Origin: Ligula intestinalis
Taxonomy: Eukaryota > Platyhelminthes > Cestoda > Diphyllobothriidea > Diphyllobothriidae
Reading direction: 5' to 3'
Assembly: GCA_036362985.1 (NCBI GenBank)
Contig: JAYGXS010000001.1
Span: 75,168,027-75,232,026, forward strand
Length of the DNA stretch: 64,000 bases
Translations under genes and position numbers: made by a program
Shown: positions 32,101-37,655 of the stretch, piece by piece
How positions within the stretch are numbered: position 1 is the stretch's first letter
How the letters are laid out: every line of letters starts with the position of its first letter
The notes under the pieces: generated by a model
The model's database searches: none
Seen by the model: the letters and a program-made list of their open reading frames with translations, nothing else
Told to the model about the DNA's origin: nothing

Positions 32101-34009
32101 TGGTGATTGAAAAAGAACGGCGAAAGACTTTTTCGCAGTTGATATGGGTGCTAGACAGGGGAGTAAGATTTAGGTATATAGTTTAGGGTAGACTTAGGGA
32201 TATAATTGGCGGGTGAGGACATTCGATATAAAGATGCTTCTTCGACTTCATTCTCCGTTGATCCCACTTGCAAGCCTTTTGGTTGGGGATCTTCACCTCC
32301 ATTCCTGTTGGTCAGTCTATGTTAGGTTCATGTTGACTCTTTTTGGGCTACTCAAATTTCTCCTTCCCTTCAGTTTTGCTATAATCTCTCAATTTTTATT
32401 TTCTGAAGACGCGGGCTCATGCCAATTAATTATTTACTCCTTTAACAAAGCCTGCTGCTAAGGTCTGCACCATAATTTTGGGCTGTTTTCCTTGCTTTCC
32501 TTACGCTTTCCCAATATGCCCCATCCACAAAACATCTATTACCAGAGTTCCCTTTTTTAAACTAACCTACCTTACCAGTTTTCCCAATGGCAACGCCTAT
32601 TGTGCTTCTGCCAACCTTCTTTGCCTACAAAGATTGACCTATCGAGCACCGATGGTCCTGGTGGTAGTAGCCTTGAAAATAGAGTCACGACTTACGTACC
32701 GAATTCTGTTCTTCTCTGTTAATAGCGTTACTGCCTTGCGGGTGTTCTCCGTCTCAGTAACAAGGTCACGTTCACTGACGTACAGGTTCGTGGGTGTTGC
32801 ATTTTTCGACCGCAACATGACTACTTCCCGGACAGTTGTGAGCTACGACTGGTGAACCTCAATTACACCGCCGCCAGTTATGCAGTTGCTGCAAGTCCTA
32901 GCTCGGTCAGACAGCTCCGCACACCGCGCCAGGAAGTAAGTTCTGTTTTTTGTGGCAGGCCCTCTAGGTTACGCTAATAAATATTCAAATTAAGATTTTC
33001 TCAGCAATTTTGGGCCTAAACTTTGGAGTATTTAGTTTCAGCCTTCTTGGTGAGGGTAATAAGCACAGTTTTAAAAATTAGCCTATTGTTTGCGTATAGG
33101 TGTGTTATATCAGTCTGTACATGCTCTCTCAAGAATTTTCACTGTGAAAAAAGTGTTTAATATTTTTTCGATCTTGGGGGTTACTGTTTTCTTGTTCTAT
33201 CGTTTTTATTCTAGTCCTCCGACTTCACTGCTTTCATGCGCGCCTGCGCAGACGCCCACTTTGAAAAATCGTTTTCGCGATCATTTATTTCCACTCCGGT
33301 TGTCAAACCGAGTCCGATAACTACATCCCGCACGATATCTGCCTCAACGCCCATTCAGAGACGTGGTGGAAACCTCCAGGCTCCAAGTTCTGCTACCACC
33401 GCTGTGAGGAGTCTCTCTACCCTCCTCCGTGGGGATTTAGTGTCTGCAGCTTCGGCTGCCACACCCTGCAAGTTACTGGCCCCTGAGACTATCCCCAGTA
33501 CCGTCTCCGTTACTCCGAAGCCCTGTCGAACACGTACCGGGCTATCGAGACCCCGTAGCTCGCGCCAGACTCTGCCACCAACTCCCTGCTCCGCTGCGTC
33601 CGCACTCTCGATGGCGACTCCGGCTGGTTCGACTTCTAGGCGCACTCGTCTGAGAGCTTCGCAGGAGGCTGTGAAATCCATTCCTCCCACTGTGATGTCT
33701 CCCGGCCCTGCGAACAAGGAGCCAGTTGAGCAGACTCCAGTTAGACGTGCTACTAAGCAGCAGGAGGCACCAGCATCCCCGCCCAGTCAGTCCTCGCCTT
33801 CCTTCCTTGGTTCCAGTTTCACTGTTGAGGCTCTGGATGACCTGAATGTAAGCATTGCGGACTTGGTGAAGACGCGACGCAGGAGCTCTTCACATTTGGC
33901 CTCACCACAATCTGCCCAATCCTCGCAGCTCTCCTCTCACCCTAGGACCCCACGCTCTAGGCGCACACCCGCTTCCAGGATGACTTCTCCTTCAGTTGAC
34001 GCTGTTTAG
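218..34009 (+). CDS. BRCA2: BRCA2 orthologue, 14 exons, 5' end off window
   Basis: DNA-repair mediator that loads RAD51 recombinase onto single-stranded DNA in the nucleus. Exons: 218-416, 485-2921, 7473-7940, 8928-9191, 12044-12143, 14408-14782, 14905-15073, 18039-18247, 20610-20673, 22975-23060, 26162-26468, 28949-29124, 32726-32935, 33215-34009. Each junction keeps the frame; together they give 1952 residues plus a TAG. Domain order: low-complexity N-terminal part, BRC repeats at residues about 167-608, helical domain about 880-1125, OB1 about 1125-1285, OB2 with tower about 1286-1500, OB3 about 1560-1690, and a Ser/Pro/Arg-rich tail. The strongest family matches are LELKYRYDRELE (helical), KILETDDTPAKRMVLCVS (OB1 start), LTDGWY and LSSLYADGG (OB1). 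Vertebrate BRCA2 is about 3400 residues, so this protein is short even allowing for missing 5' exons. Exon calls were made by eye. Confidence 0.93.
485..2921 (+). CDS. BRCA2: BRCA2 large BRC-repeat exon
   Basis: Exon of 2437 bp, the counterpart of vertebrate exon 11. It holds four clear BRC repeats at 784-891, 1249-1350, 1591-1692 and 2008-2109, each starting with a TGF.TGKG core (the family's FxTA site, here FxTG) and ending in a LFDE-like segment such as ALFADCLNE. Two decayed copies may lie at 2191-2295 and 2386-2460. BRC repeats bind RAD51 monomers. Acceptor TTTTCAG|AT. Donor GGT|GTAAGT leaves two bases (GT), completed by G of exon 3 to a Val codon. The frame would meet TAA at 2923, just past the donor. 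Confidence 0.95.
784..891 (+). repeat. BRCA2: BRC repeat 1 (coding)
   Basis: Codes for a BRC motif: TGFCTGKGASISISS followed by a helix with RAKGLVAECFNEP. This is the RAD51-binding unit with both hydrophobic pockets represented (F.TG and LVAE). Residues about 167-202. Confidence 0.9.
1249..1350 (+). repeat. BRCA2: BRC repeat 2 (coding)
   Basis: Motif TGFQTGKGASIAVKSTE with RAKAIFAYCLDEP, residues about 322-355. It lies in the first unit of a 342-bp tandem duplication and is nearly identical to repeat 3. Confidence 0.93.
1591..1692 (+). repeat. BRCA2: BRC repeat 3 (coding)
   Basis: Motif TGFQTGKGASIAVKSTE with RAKALFADCLNE, residues about 436-469. It sits exactly 342 bp after repeat 2 and shares its flanks. 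It has the best LFDE-like match of the four. Confidence 0.93.
2008..2109 (+). repeat. BRCA2: BRC repeat 4 (coding)
   Basis: Motif TGFSTGKGAPISITSAE with RVRELLKECLDEP, residues about 575-608. More diverged than repeats 2 and 3 but complete. Confidence 0.9.
4241..4867 (-). pseudogene. LINE reverse transcriptase domain
   Basis: Minus-strand frame with the RT blocks NYRPVSLTSVFVKVLE, ALIDLSKAFDKVDH, SGVPQGSVLGPKLF and FTDDLKVW. The last corresponds to the catalytic YADD/FADD box, with Ala replaced by Thr. The thumb and C-terminal part continue in another frame at 3491-4216, and the N-terminal part at 4683-5357. Non-functional. Confidence 0.85.
5558..6315 (-). pseudogene. LINE endonuclease domain (APE-like)
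   Basis: Minus-strand frame with TETWL near its start, GDFNCSHNNW in the middle and SDHATAF near the end. These are the usual catalytic blocks of apurinic-type LINE endonucleases, which nick target DNA for retrotransposition. The frame extends upstream of 6208 with NAQSLLNKLAELHEII. It then breaks before the linker and RT. Confidence 0.8.
7473..7940 (+). CDS. BRCA2: BRCA2 exon 3, start of helical domain
   Basis: Follows the LINE-bearing intron. Acceptor TTGGCTCAG|G gives the third base of a Val codon. It starts with a basic helix (REQQETMALAKFKS) that leads into the DNA-binding region. Donor GAAAG|GTGAGA leaves AG, completed by A of exon 4 to Arg. Confidence 0.85.
8928..9191 (+). CDS. BRCA2: BRCA2 exon 4, helical domain
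   Basis: Encodes SRTWITHHFTQLAWRFGS, equivalent to the family's WV.NHYRWIVWKLA block, and LLLELKYRYDRELEAVER, equivalent to LLQLKYRYD.E. This helical domain binds DSS1 in vertebrates. Acceptor TAAACAG|A; donor GAAAG|GTAGGC leaves AG. Confidence 0.92.
9273..10304 (+). pseudogene. PLE polyprotein fragment: RT end plus GIY-YIG nuclease
   Basis: The frame opens immediately after the inverted arm with RPVFWARYVDDTFVDL, the RT catalytic C motif, so fingers and most of the palm are missing. The thumb-like part has LAFLDVLVHRKTDGSL and SNGYPRSFLER. The GIY-YIG block is VVYRIQCSSCEANYIRETGK, with Arg where Gly is usual in YVGETGR; the Glu of ETLEAWH is the likely metal-binding residue. The frame is open to a TGA, so this copy is truncated but not otherwise broken. 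Confidence 0.85.
10624..10690 (+). ncRNA. Hammerhead-like remnant at PLE 3' end
   Basis: In sense with the PLE, CTGTGA (10624-10629) is followed by a long hairpin (GAAGCG pairing with CGCTTTC) and GAAACGTC (10677-10684). The CTGATGA core has lost one A, and stem I pairing is poor. Probably inactive. Confidence 0.4.
10902..11160 (+). mobile_element. Hairpin-ended nonautonomous element with hammerhead
   Basis: The outer 49 bp at each end (10902-10950 and 11112-11160) are inverted copies with one mismatch. The right arm begins at the last A of a hammerhead GAAA and ends at a 34-bp TA run. The inner part (10951-11111) has no ORF. The layout parallels the PLE just upstream, so it is probably a PLE-derived nonautonomous insertion. 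Confidence 0.7.
11072..11135 (+). ncRNA. Type I hammerhead ribozyme, well formed
   Basis: Core CTGATGA at 11088-11094 and GAAA at 11109-11112. Stem II is GGCT/AGCC with an AATA loop. Stem III is ACAG/CTGT around TT. The predicted cleavage site follows A11122 (U-A). Stem I pairs 11082-11087 with 11123-11128 (six pairs, two of them wobbles) and continues beyond an internal loop through GGGT/ACCC. All conserved core bases are present. Activity is inferred, not shown. Confidence 0.75.
11161..11194. repeat. (TA)17 microsatellite
   Basis: Uninterrupted TA run directly after the hairpin element. Confidence 0.95.
12044..12143 (+). CDS. BRCA2: BRCA2 exon 5, start of OB1
   Basis: Encodes SALHKILETDDTPAKRMV then LCVSHL, an almost direct match to the family's ALRKILERDDT...LVLCVS at the OB1 start. 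Acceptor TCATTAAG|A completes Arg. Donor TACCGG|GTAAGA is phase 0. Confidence 0.92.
12144..14407. other. BRCA2 intron 5, no feature recognised
   Basis: Intron of 2264 bp. I see no repeat family shared with the rest of the window. A minus-strand frame at 13389-13631 is open for 80 codons but resembles nothing I know. Confidence 0.6.
14408..14782 (+). CDS. BRCA2: BRCA2 exon 6, OB1 domain
   Basis: Starts GRLTDGWYHMDWLPDKVLAQ, equivalent to LTDGWYAVKAQLD, then GKIRVGTKLVCAGAE, RLGANSTRIAH and PLSSLYADGG, each a known OB1 block that contacts single-stranded DNA in the family. Phase 0 at both ends; donor GTTCAA|GTAAGT. Confidence 0.95.
14905..15073 (+). CDS. BRCA2: BRCA2 exon 7, OB2 start and tower arm 1
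   Basis: Begins FQLQFMETRSED (family IQWMEK) and IFRDPRSEEAA (family IFRNEREEE), then a charged helix forming the first tower arm. Acceptor CTCGCCAG|CGT is phase 0. Donor AAAC|GTATGC leaves one base, completed by GT of exon 8 to Arg. Confidence 0.88.
15708..15830 (-). mobile_element. SINE-A copy (minus), partial
   Basis: The tail end at 15708 matches the GGTAAT and GTCTTTGCCGG tails of the other copies. The hammerhead segment reads CTGACAA...GAAATGGCC, with the essential G8 changed, so it should be inactive. The tRNA-like head is mostly lost. Confidence 0.65.
15850..16012 (+). mobile_element. SINE-A copy (plus), inverted to its neighbour
   Basis: tRNA-derived remnant with GATTTTAATCAAAG and GGGATTTCAAGACTC (B-box region), then a hammerhead and a tail ending near GCCGGTAATAAT. 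It faces the minus copy at 15708-15830, and their tails pair as an inverted repeat. Confidence 0.7.
15932..15976 (+). ncRNA. Hammerhead in SINE-A copy
   Basis: Core CTGAAGA (15938-15944, fits CUGANGA), stem II 15945-15958 with one mismatch and a CATA loop, GAAA 15959-15962, then ATGACCAT and cleavage after T15970. Stem I is GACTGA with CCAGTC: five pairs plus an A-C mismatch next to the core. Confidence 0.55.
16204..16390 (-). mobile_element. Hairpin mini-PLE with short target duplication
   Basis: Minus-strand end block CTGGAACTCGCAT...TATTGG at 16204 matches other PLE termini. Inverted arms about 16263-16282 and 16325-16342 centre on the GACGTTTC / GGAATCC ribozyme segment. The flanks TTATTCATTT (16194-16203) and TTGTTCATTT (16391-16400) look like a target-site duplication with one change. 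Confidence 0.6.
16707..17440 (-). mobile_element. PLE fragment with GIY-YIG and terminal hammerhead
   Basis: On the minus strand: PYIKDVSEATERIAARLGVE, one in-frame TGA near 17267, then a GIY-YIG domain at 16930-17259 (VVYRILCKNCPRNYTGQTGR, then R.REH and ELIEAW). A hammerhead and terminal block follow down to about 16707. RT is missing. Pseudogene. Confidence 0.8.
16787..16840 (-). ncRNA. Hammerhead ribozyme at PLE 3' end
   Basis: Minus strand: core CTGACGA (16826-16820, fits CUGANGA), stem II GG-CTC/GAGCC with a bulged A and TAG loop, GAAA (16803-16800), minimal stem III, then U-C cleavage after 16796. Stem I is TCT/AGA, then an internal loop, then TTTTA/TAAAA. It lies just past the PLE ORF, where PLE hammerheads are known to sit. 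Confidence 0.6.
18039..18247 (+). CDS. BRCA2: BRCA2 exon 8, tower tip and arm 2
   Basis: Encodes LGLDGEALWNAINGAPDPDL, the counterpart of [21 protein letters not shown] in vertebrate towers, then a long helix (TVQRDAVLHFKEATMREL). The basic run SKRPRRSQ may contact DNA or act as a nuclear signal. Acceptor TTTGTCAG|GT completes Arg. Donor AGAGAG|GTAATT is phase 0. Confidence 0.9.
18290..18650 (+). repeat. SINE-B copy (old), tRNA-body-tRNA layout
   Basis: Degenerate copy of the repeat at 52700-53075. Body landmarks are GGTGGATTCTAGA.GATTG.CTAAG, GTCAGCTTACTGT and TGGATAACTTCACCCAA.TG. tRNA-like ends with GGCTGTACTAAAG lie on both sides. Confidence 0.55.
18714..19022 (-). other. Orphan minus-strand ORF, 102 codons
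   Basis: Open frame in BRCA2 intron 8 with ordinary-looking composition (for example HNEHADALVDWHDSVATQAW). No family recognised and no splice or promoter context. Could be a transposon remnant or chance. Confidence 0.2.
19223..19356 (-). mobile_element. Hairpin mini-PLE with 13-bp target duplication
   Basis: Near-perfect palindrome centred at 19305/19306, with arms of about 50 bp; the right arm has two extra GAA units. The left end carries the PLE terminal block (minus-strand CCTGGGACACGGATGTTCGC). AATTCAACCTTAT flanks it on both sides (19210-19222 and 19357-19369), an exact 13-bp direct repeat. Confidence 0.8.
19565..19690 (-). repeat. Possible SINE-A head remnant
   Basis: The segment ending TTTTAAGTCAAACA resembles the antisense tRNA-like head of the copy at 42222-42405. 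Weak. Confidence 0.3.
20610..20673 (+). CDS. BRCA2: BRCA2 exon 9, OB2 strand after tower
   Basis: Exon of 64 bp encoding VTPLLRLHLAGLHPKDVERK, counterpart of TTVWKLRIVSYSKKEKD after the tower. Acceptor TCCCATAAG|GTC is phase 0. Donor TTTG|GTGGGT leaves one base, completed by AA of exon 10 to Glu. Both phases fit the neighbours, which supports so short an exon. Confidence 0.82.
21246..21850 (-). mobile_element. PLE fragment (GIY-YIG region), decayed
   Basis: Minus strand: LYRRIETHC and FFRANGYPRAVIE (near 21670-21790), a frame break, then LGIGAAHRSTSTIRQQIMRP and GAVYRLQCSSGMGNYVGETD in 21246-21650. Clearly the same family as 9273-10304 but diverged. The Glu of the EAW motif is at the very end. 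Confidence 0.78.
22975..23060 (+). CDS. BRCA2: BRCA2 exon 10, OB2
   Basis: Encodes LPLTLWNPSEEMLSTLKEG then AVVQFFRLQ, equivalent to [27 protein letters not shown]. Acceptor TGTTCTAG|AA; donor CTTCAG|GTAGTT, phase 0. Confidence 0.92.
23674..23929. mobile_element. 256-bp MITE-like element flanked by TTAA
   Basis: Terminal inverted repeats of about 35 bp (23674-23706 and 23897-23929) with small differences. TTAA lies on each side (23670-23673 and 23930-23933). The AT-rich interior is also partly self-complementary. No ORF. TTAA flanks are typical of piggyBac-type insertion, but the class is not proven. Confidence 0.65.
24260..24485. repeat. Large inverted repeat, 46-bp arms
   Basis: Arms 24260-24305 and 24440-24485 are reverse complements with two mismatches. 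The loop holds a minus-strand SINE-A fragment (24345-24425) whose hammerhead core is deleted. Confidence 0.8.
24509..24584 (+). mobile_element. 76-bp mini-PLE with 13-bp target duplication
   Basis: A short hairpin (GAGAAGAAGA...TCTTCTTCTC) is followed by the terminal block CCTGGGATTCGCATGTTCGC and TGTATTGG. Flanks CAATGTTAATATT (24496-24508) and CAATGTTACTATT (24585-24597) differ at one base. Confidence 0.75.
24622..24785 (+). mobile_element. SINE-A copy
   Basis: tRNA-like head (GCTCAGTGATTAGGGCGCGG, B-box-like GGATCGAGCCTCG), linker with GGATAGGGCTGGCTGATG, then CTATTCCAGTCTCCCTTGTC. The hammerhead core is damaged: CTGATGC, and GGGCTG in place of GAAATG. Confidence 0.75.
26162..26468 (+). 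CDS. BRCA2: BRCA2 exon 11, OB2 to OB3
   Basis: Begins ISTTRVNDPF, continuing the OB2 strand from exon 10. It includes a basic-hydrophobic segment (GGRSTVFRLVPKKATLKF) and VYRPRVVHSLTDLF (family IYQPREPLHFSKFLD). Acceptor TGCCCTCAG|ATT is phase 0. Donor CCTG|GTTTGT leaves one base, completed by CT of exon 12 to Ala. Confidence 0.88.
26693..26830 (-). mobile_element. Solo PLE 3' end with hammerhead
   Basis: Minus-strand PLE terminal region sharing AGACATAAGC.(A)AAGCAGTAGCAGAA with the copy near 60307, then the hammerhead, then GTTGTCCCAGCGATCGAATC. No ORF left. Confidence 0.65.
26740..26795 (-). ncRNA. Hammerhead-like motif, weak stem II
   Basis: Minus strand: CTGATGA (26783-26777), GAAA (26757-26754), CGTC with cleavage after 26750. 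Stem I GTCT/AGAC is formed. The stem II sequence pairs poorly, so activity is doubtful. Confidence 0.45.
27410..27490 (-). repeat. PLE terminal-block remnant
   Basis: Minus strand shows CACTGGGGCAGCAC, TCTTCTTT and CCTGGGGCACGCATATTTGC, matching the end block of the PLE family in order and spacing. No hammerhead core seen. Confidence 0.45.
28949..29124 (+). CDS. BRCA2: BRCA2 exon 12, OB3 start
   Basis: Encodes SSVTDFSALIVGVHKT (family CSEVDLIGFVVSVVKK) and DLAIVYLAHHTEED then VLRVWGGLE (family VYLSDE..LLAIKFW). Acceptor TCTCTTAG|CT. The donor is GAG|GCGAGT, a GC-type site, phase 0. Confidence 0.88.
31246..31415 (+). mobile_element. SINE-A copy
   Basis: tRNA-like head (GTCGTTCATTGGTTAAAGCG, B-box-like GGGTTTGAGCCTT), TTGGTTGGATATGGCCGG, then the hammerhead segment. 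The tail is diverged. Confidence 0.7.
31343..31390 (+). ncRNA. Hammerhead in SINE-A copy, stem I lost
   Basis: CTGATGA 31349-31355, stem II TGGTT/AGTCA (five pairs with two wobbles), GAAA 31370-31373. The flanks no longer pair as stem I. Confidence 0.45.
32726..32935 (+). CDS. BRCA2: BRCA2 exon 13, OB3 end
   Basis: Acceptor TTCTCTGTTAATAG|CGT. Frame RYCLAGVLRLSNKVTFTDVQ, then ELRLVNLNYTAASYAVAASP, which fits the end of OB3 (LIAASNLQWR ... FSVFSASPKE). Donor CAGGAA|GTAAGT. Both ends are phase 0, and 210 bp is a multiple of three. A rival open frame here (32478-32855) has no family likeness. Confidence 0.8.
33215..34009 (+). CDS. BRCA2: BRCA2 exon 14, C-terminal tail and stop
   Basis: Acceptor TTTTATTCTAG|TCC, phase 0. 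Begins SSDFTAFMRACADAHFEKSF, then a Ser/Thr/Pro/Arg-rich, probably disordered tail. Many TP or SP sites and basic clusters (KTRRRSS, RTPRSRRTP) could serve as kinase sites or a nuclear signal; the C-terminal RAD51-binding region of vertebrate BRCA2 cannot be aligned by eye. Ends in TAG at 34007-34009. GC content is higher than in the flanking introns. Confidence 0.9.
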   Translation, partial: SSDFTAFMRACADAHFEKSFSRSFISTPVVKPSPITTSRTISASTPIQRRGGNLQAPSSATTAVRSLSTLLRGDLVSAASAATPCKLLAPETIPSTVSVTPKPCRTRTGLSRPRSSRQTLPPTPCSAASALSMATPAGSTSRRTRLRASQEAVKSIPPTVMSPGPANKEPVEQTPVRRATKQQEAPASPPSQSSPSFLGSSFTVEALDDLNVSIADLVKTRRRSSSHLASPQSAQSSQLSSHPRTPRSRRTPASRMTSPSVDAV

Positions 34010-37000
34010 TGTCTGTGGACGACGACAGTCAATCACTCCCTTTTTCCAATTTCTTTATTTTTACGCTTCCTGTAATTTTGGTTGCGTACAGATTATTGTT
34101 CCTAGGGCCATTTTCTGCCCTCCTTTCGAAAGTTCTGTCTTTTTTAACTATCCCATTTTTTTATTGCATTAGTATGGAAATTTGTTTTATTACTTCACTT
34201 TGAGTGACACTTTTTAAAGTTGGGAGGAGGGAACAGTGGATATGAGATAGAAAGGTGGCAGATAGGCCTGTCAACTCGGTCATTGTGGATCGCTCAGTGA
34301 TTCCCTGCCCCTTCCGCCTCTGAGCTTCGGAGGCGTCTTTGTTTCGTTTTCGTAGTTTGTAAAATCAAGTATTTTGACTTAAATAGGAGCCACCCGAATG
34401 GCCAAAATACGGCTGCCGCCCGACCTTATGGCCACTCATATTGCGGTGTCCTTTCTTGGATTAGATGACACCTGAAGAGTTCGACAGTCATGGGGAAAAG
34501 TACAGTGAGGAATAATTAAAACGAAGCAAGGGAAGCTATGCACCTCAGGCGAAAAAACTACTGCATGTTAAGTCTCTTCGAAAAGTATCAGCGTACACAT
34601 TATCGAGCAATATTTGCGCTGAAGTCCTCAAGGGCCGCAATTCCTAGACCTAAGTAGCTTATAGTCATTCGCTTACCGGAGACCTCTCCGAATACTGCTT
34701 TGAACTAAGGGGTGACAGCGCCCACAATCCTGGATGTCTAAATCGGTGTAACGGATGACGTTCAATAGTTAATTCCATTTTGTTTCAACTGTGGCATTCG
34801 CTACCAGAACTTGCATTTAATCGGTGGTCGTTCATCTCAATAATAGAGCACTTAATTTACCTGGGGAAAGCTCATCTGTGGTCGCCTGTACGGTTGTTGT
34901 CTCGTCTTGGAGGCAGTGGTTCGTCCAGCAGTCATAATCACAAGTCGTTTTGGTTATTAACACACTAGTCTGCTTACAAGGACAAATACAGCAGCCACCA
35001 GTGGTACGAAAGAGAATGCATCGCGCAGTTTTCCCCTGGATCGGAAAGCTATGGCAGGTGTTGATTAGTTGTGCTCCATGCAAGTCTGTGGGAGAAGACC
35101 ACTGTTGTTGCACTTGTGGATGCCGTGACGCCATAGCATTCCCTCAGAGGTAGCCTTTTCACTCTGGATACGGGCACTGCAGTCACCAGAGACTTCTTAT
35201 CCGGTTTCGTCACAATCAACGGTGGTAGGGGGGGGGGGGTGTTCGGCGGACGTGAATAATTTATTTGAGTCGGTTGTGAAAATTCGGTGGCTTTCTTTGT
35301 CATCTTGTGCTGGTTCATGTTCTGTGCCGTCCTTACAGAATTTGTAAACTAATCCAGACTTTTTTATGGATTGCCAATGAAGTGTCTAGGAGAAATATTT
35401 CTATGCTCAGCTGCACGTTTGAAGAAGCCTGATTGAAAATTTGACTGCATCATACACAGCATTAGGGATATGTAGGCGTCTTGTCTTGTACCGCAAACTA
35501 GCGCTCTCTCTATAAATGAATCTGTATCCGTTTACATTTGACTTTTGAGTGACGTTATTCCATTTATTTCATACATTATGTGAATGAGCATTTGGAAATG
35601 TGGCCAAGTTTCGTGCGTACTGAACGAAGAGAATGGAATCGCCCTCTATTGCCTTGGTGAATCACTGCCACGTCCGGTGTCCCAACTACTCGACCTTCTC
35701 GTTCGTCCCTTCCCCTTTCGTGAGAAGTGAATTATTAGGAAAATTAGTTTGGTCACATTTTGGCAACCTCCTCCTCCTCTCTCTCTCCTAGTTTCCCGCC
35801 TCCTCATCATCCTCCCTACTCGCGTTCGCTGTAACACTTTGTCTCCCGGTGGTAGCTGTGACGTCTGCCTGCACCCGTTTCGTAGACCGGCAGCGCAGAT
35901 CCCAAAAGAGGACACCAGCGAAGAGCCTCTTTGAGTCAAAAGCCGCGAGTTTGCATTTTCTCCTCAAACACAACCTCTCCTTCTCCCCATCGCCCATCTC
36001 CTCTGTACGCGGTGATTTACTGACTTAAACCTTCTGGTCCATGTGGTCGGCTGCCTGATTTATGAAATGACCAGGGCAAAAGATGATGATGATGATGCAC
36101 AAGATGGGAAGGAGGATGTGTAGCAAGAAGAAAGCCAAGCTGGATTCGCAATTAAGCCGTTCTTTAGTCGAATTGAGAGACGCCTTCTAGAAGGAGGCTG
36201 CCTTTGAATTCCAAGGTTTTTTGCTGTAGCTCCCTTTGTTTCTAGCCAGTGAAGGCAGGGTCTTATTTTGCGCTATCTTTTTTTTTTAAATTTCTAGTCT
36301 TGGTCCAAAAAGATGAGAATTGGTTGTTTTGATATGAACGTTTGGGGGAGGGGGGTCATGACGAAGGGTCGTATGGCCTTATCGCAAAGGTGTTAGGGTT
36401 ACGAAGATTTAACTCTAACGGCTGCGACCTTCCAGGCCTGGTTTCTTAGGCGGTGAGAGAAGTCGTGGGAAACCAGAGTTGTAGGAAGGTTGTATTCTGT
36501 ACAGAATAATTAGAAGAATAGAAGGTTTGACTCGGTCTGGCGAGGTGTTCGACCGTGAGAGCCATGTGAGAGAGCAGCGACGTGGCGTCCACCGCGTGGG
36601 GGCAGAATCCCAAGTGAGTTCTGGCATCGGTGATCGGGGGTGGCAGCCGCATCCTCTCTCTCTCGCAGCCTTGATTGTGATTGGTTGGATCGCACGAAGG
36701 TAGACACTGGCGTGGGTGGGGAGTTTCTTATGCAAAAATTTGCGTCTGGTCGGAGGTAGGCCGAAAAGTACATTAGCGCAAGGGCCTGGTCTGAGGGATC
36801 TTTTCTGTGACGTCAAGAGTTATGTGGGCGTCGGGTGGAAAGGACCACTACAGCCTAATCAATCTCACCACAGTGTTCTGTTTGAGTCAAGTAGGGATAA
36901 TCCTCAAACGCCTTTTAGACATCCCTACAGCGGACTGCACTTTCAGTTCTCCTGTCCTAGACAAAAAAGTAAAACGGTTAATACGCCTTAGCATCTGTTG

Positions 37001-37199
37001 GATGGGTGTCTTATACACACCGGGAAATAAGTGGTCGGATACGACTACATACACCCGCCCCTCGCAGAACTCTGCCGCAAGACCATCTCTTAAACGGGAG
37101 TCGATGGTAAAAACTAAATGGTTTTAGGGGGATGGAGCCTGTTAAACGAACAGAGGATATAGTTTAAGTTATATAGCGAGCCAGGAAATCATATTTACA
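34010..37199. other. Intergenic, no gene recognised
   Basis: Downstream of BRCA2. Contains a 12-base G run (35228-35239) and a possible SINE-A scrap at 36030-36080. The overlapping open frames around 36415-36990 have no recognisable domain. Confidence 0.6.
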
Positions 37200-37655
37200 T
37201 CATATGTATGAAGCAGTTTGGGTTAAATCCCGTTGGACGTAAGAAGTAGCCAGCATGAAACTACGCGATCGCATGAAGAAAATACGGTACGCACATTTTT
37301 GAGACACACCTGATGCGGAAAGGAAATGTCCAAAGAACTTTTGGTAAAACTGCCAACGTCTCACTCGCAAAACCTCCTTCACTATCCTTTCCGTATTAGA
37401 GGGCATCGAACGCCAAACTGCAGTGGTGTGCATATATTCACACCTATCCTTTACTTGCTTCGACGAATCAATAAAAGGCATTGTTTGTCTGTCTGCTGAC
37501 AACTCTTCCGTTGTGCAGTAGGTAAGTTCGTGTGTGCAGTCAGAATGTAAGCTGACTTGACATATTATGCAACCCTCGACGGTCCTCCTTGTGATGTACA
37601 GCAGATTAACCACCGGAGTTACGAGACGTCCAATCGGTGACTCCATGGGCTCCAC
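37200..37655 (-). other. Unrecognised 151-codon ORF
   Basis: Minus-strand open frame with a Met start (MEPMESPIGRLVTPVV) and a few Cys residues. No motif recognised and no paralogue in the window. Length alone is weak support. Confidence 0.2.

Larger units (their letters stand above)
29125..32725 (+). other. BRCA2 intron 12, GC-AG type
   Basis: Starts GCGAGT and ends TTAATAG. Phase 0 fits exons 12 and 13 without adding residues between WGGLE and RYCLAGVL. The nearby GT choices break the frame. It contains one SINE-A copy (31246-31415); otherwise I see no gene. Confidence 0.7.

Noticed and set aside
32478..32855. Longer open frame over BRCA2 exon 13
   Set aside because: It has no likeness to OB3, while the frame starting at 32726 fits the family and both splice phases.
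33355..33717. Antisense 120-codon ORF
   Set aside because: Shadow of the GC-rich BRCA2 last exon.
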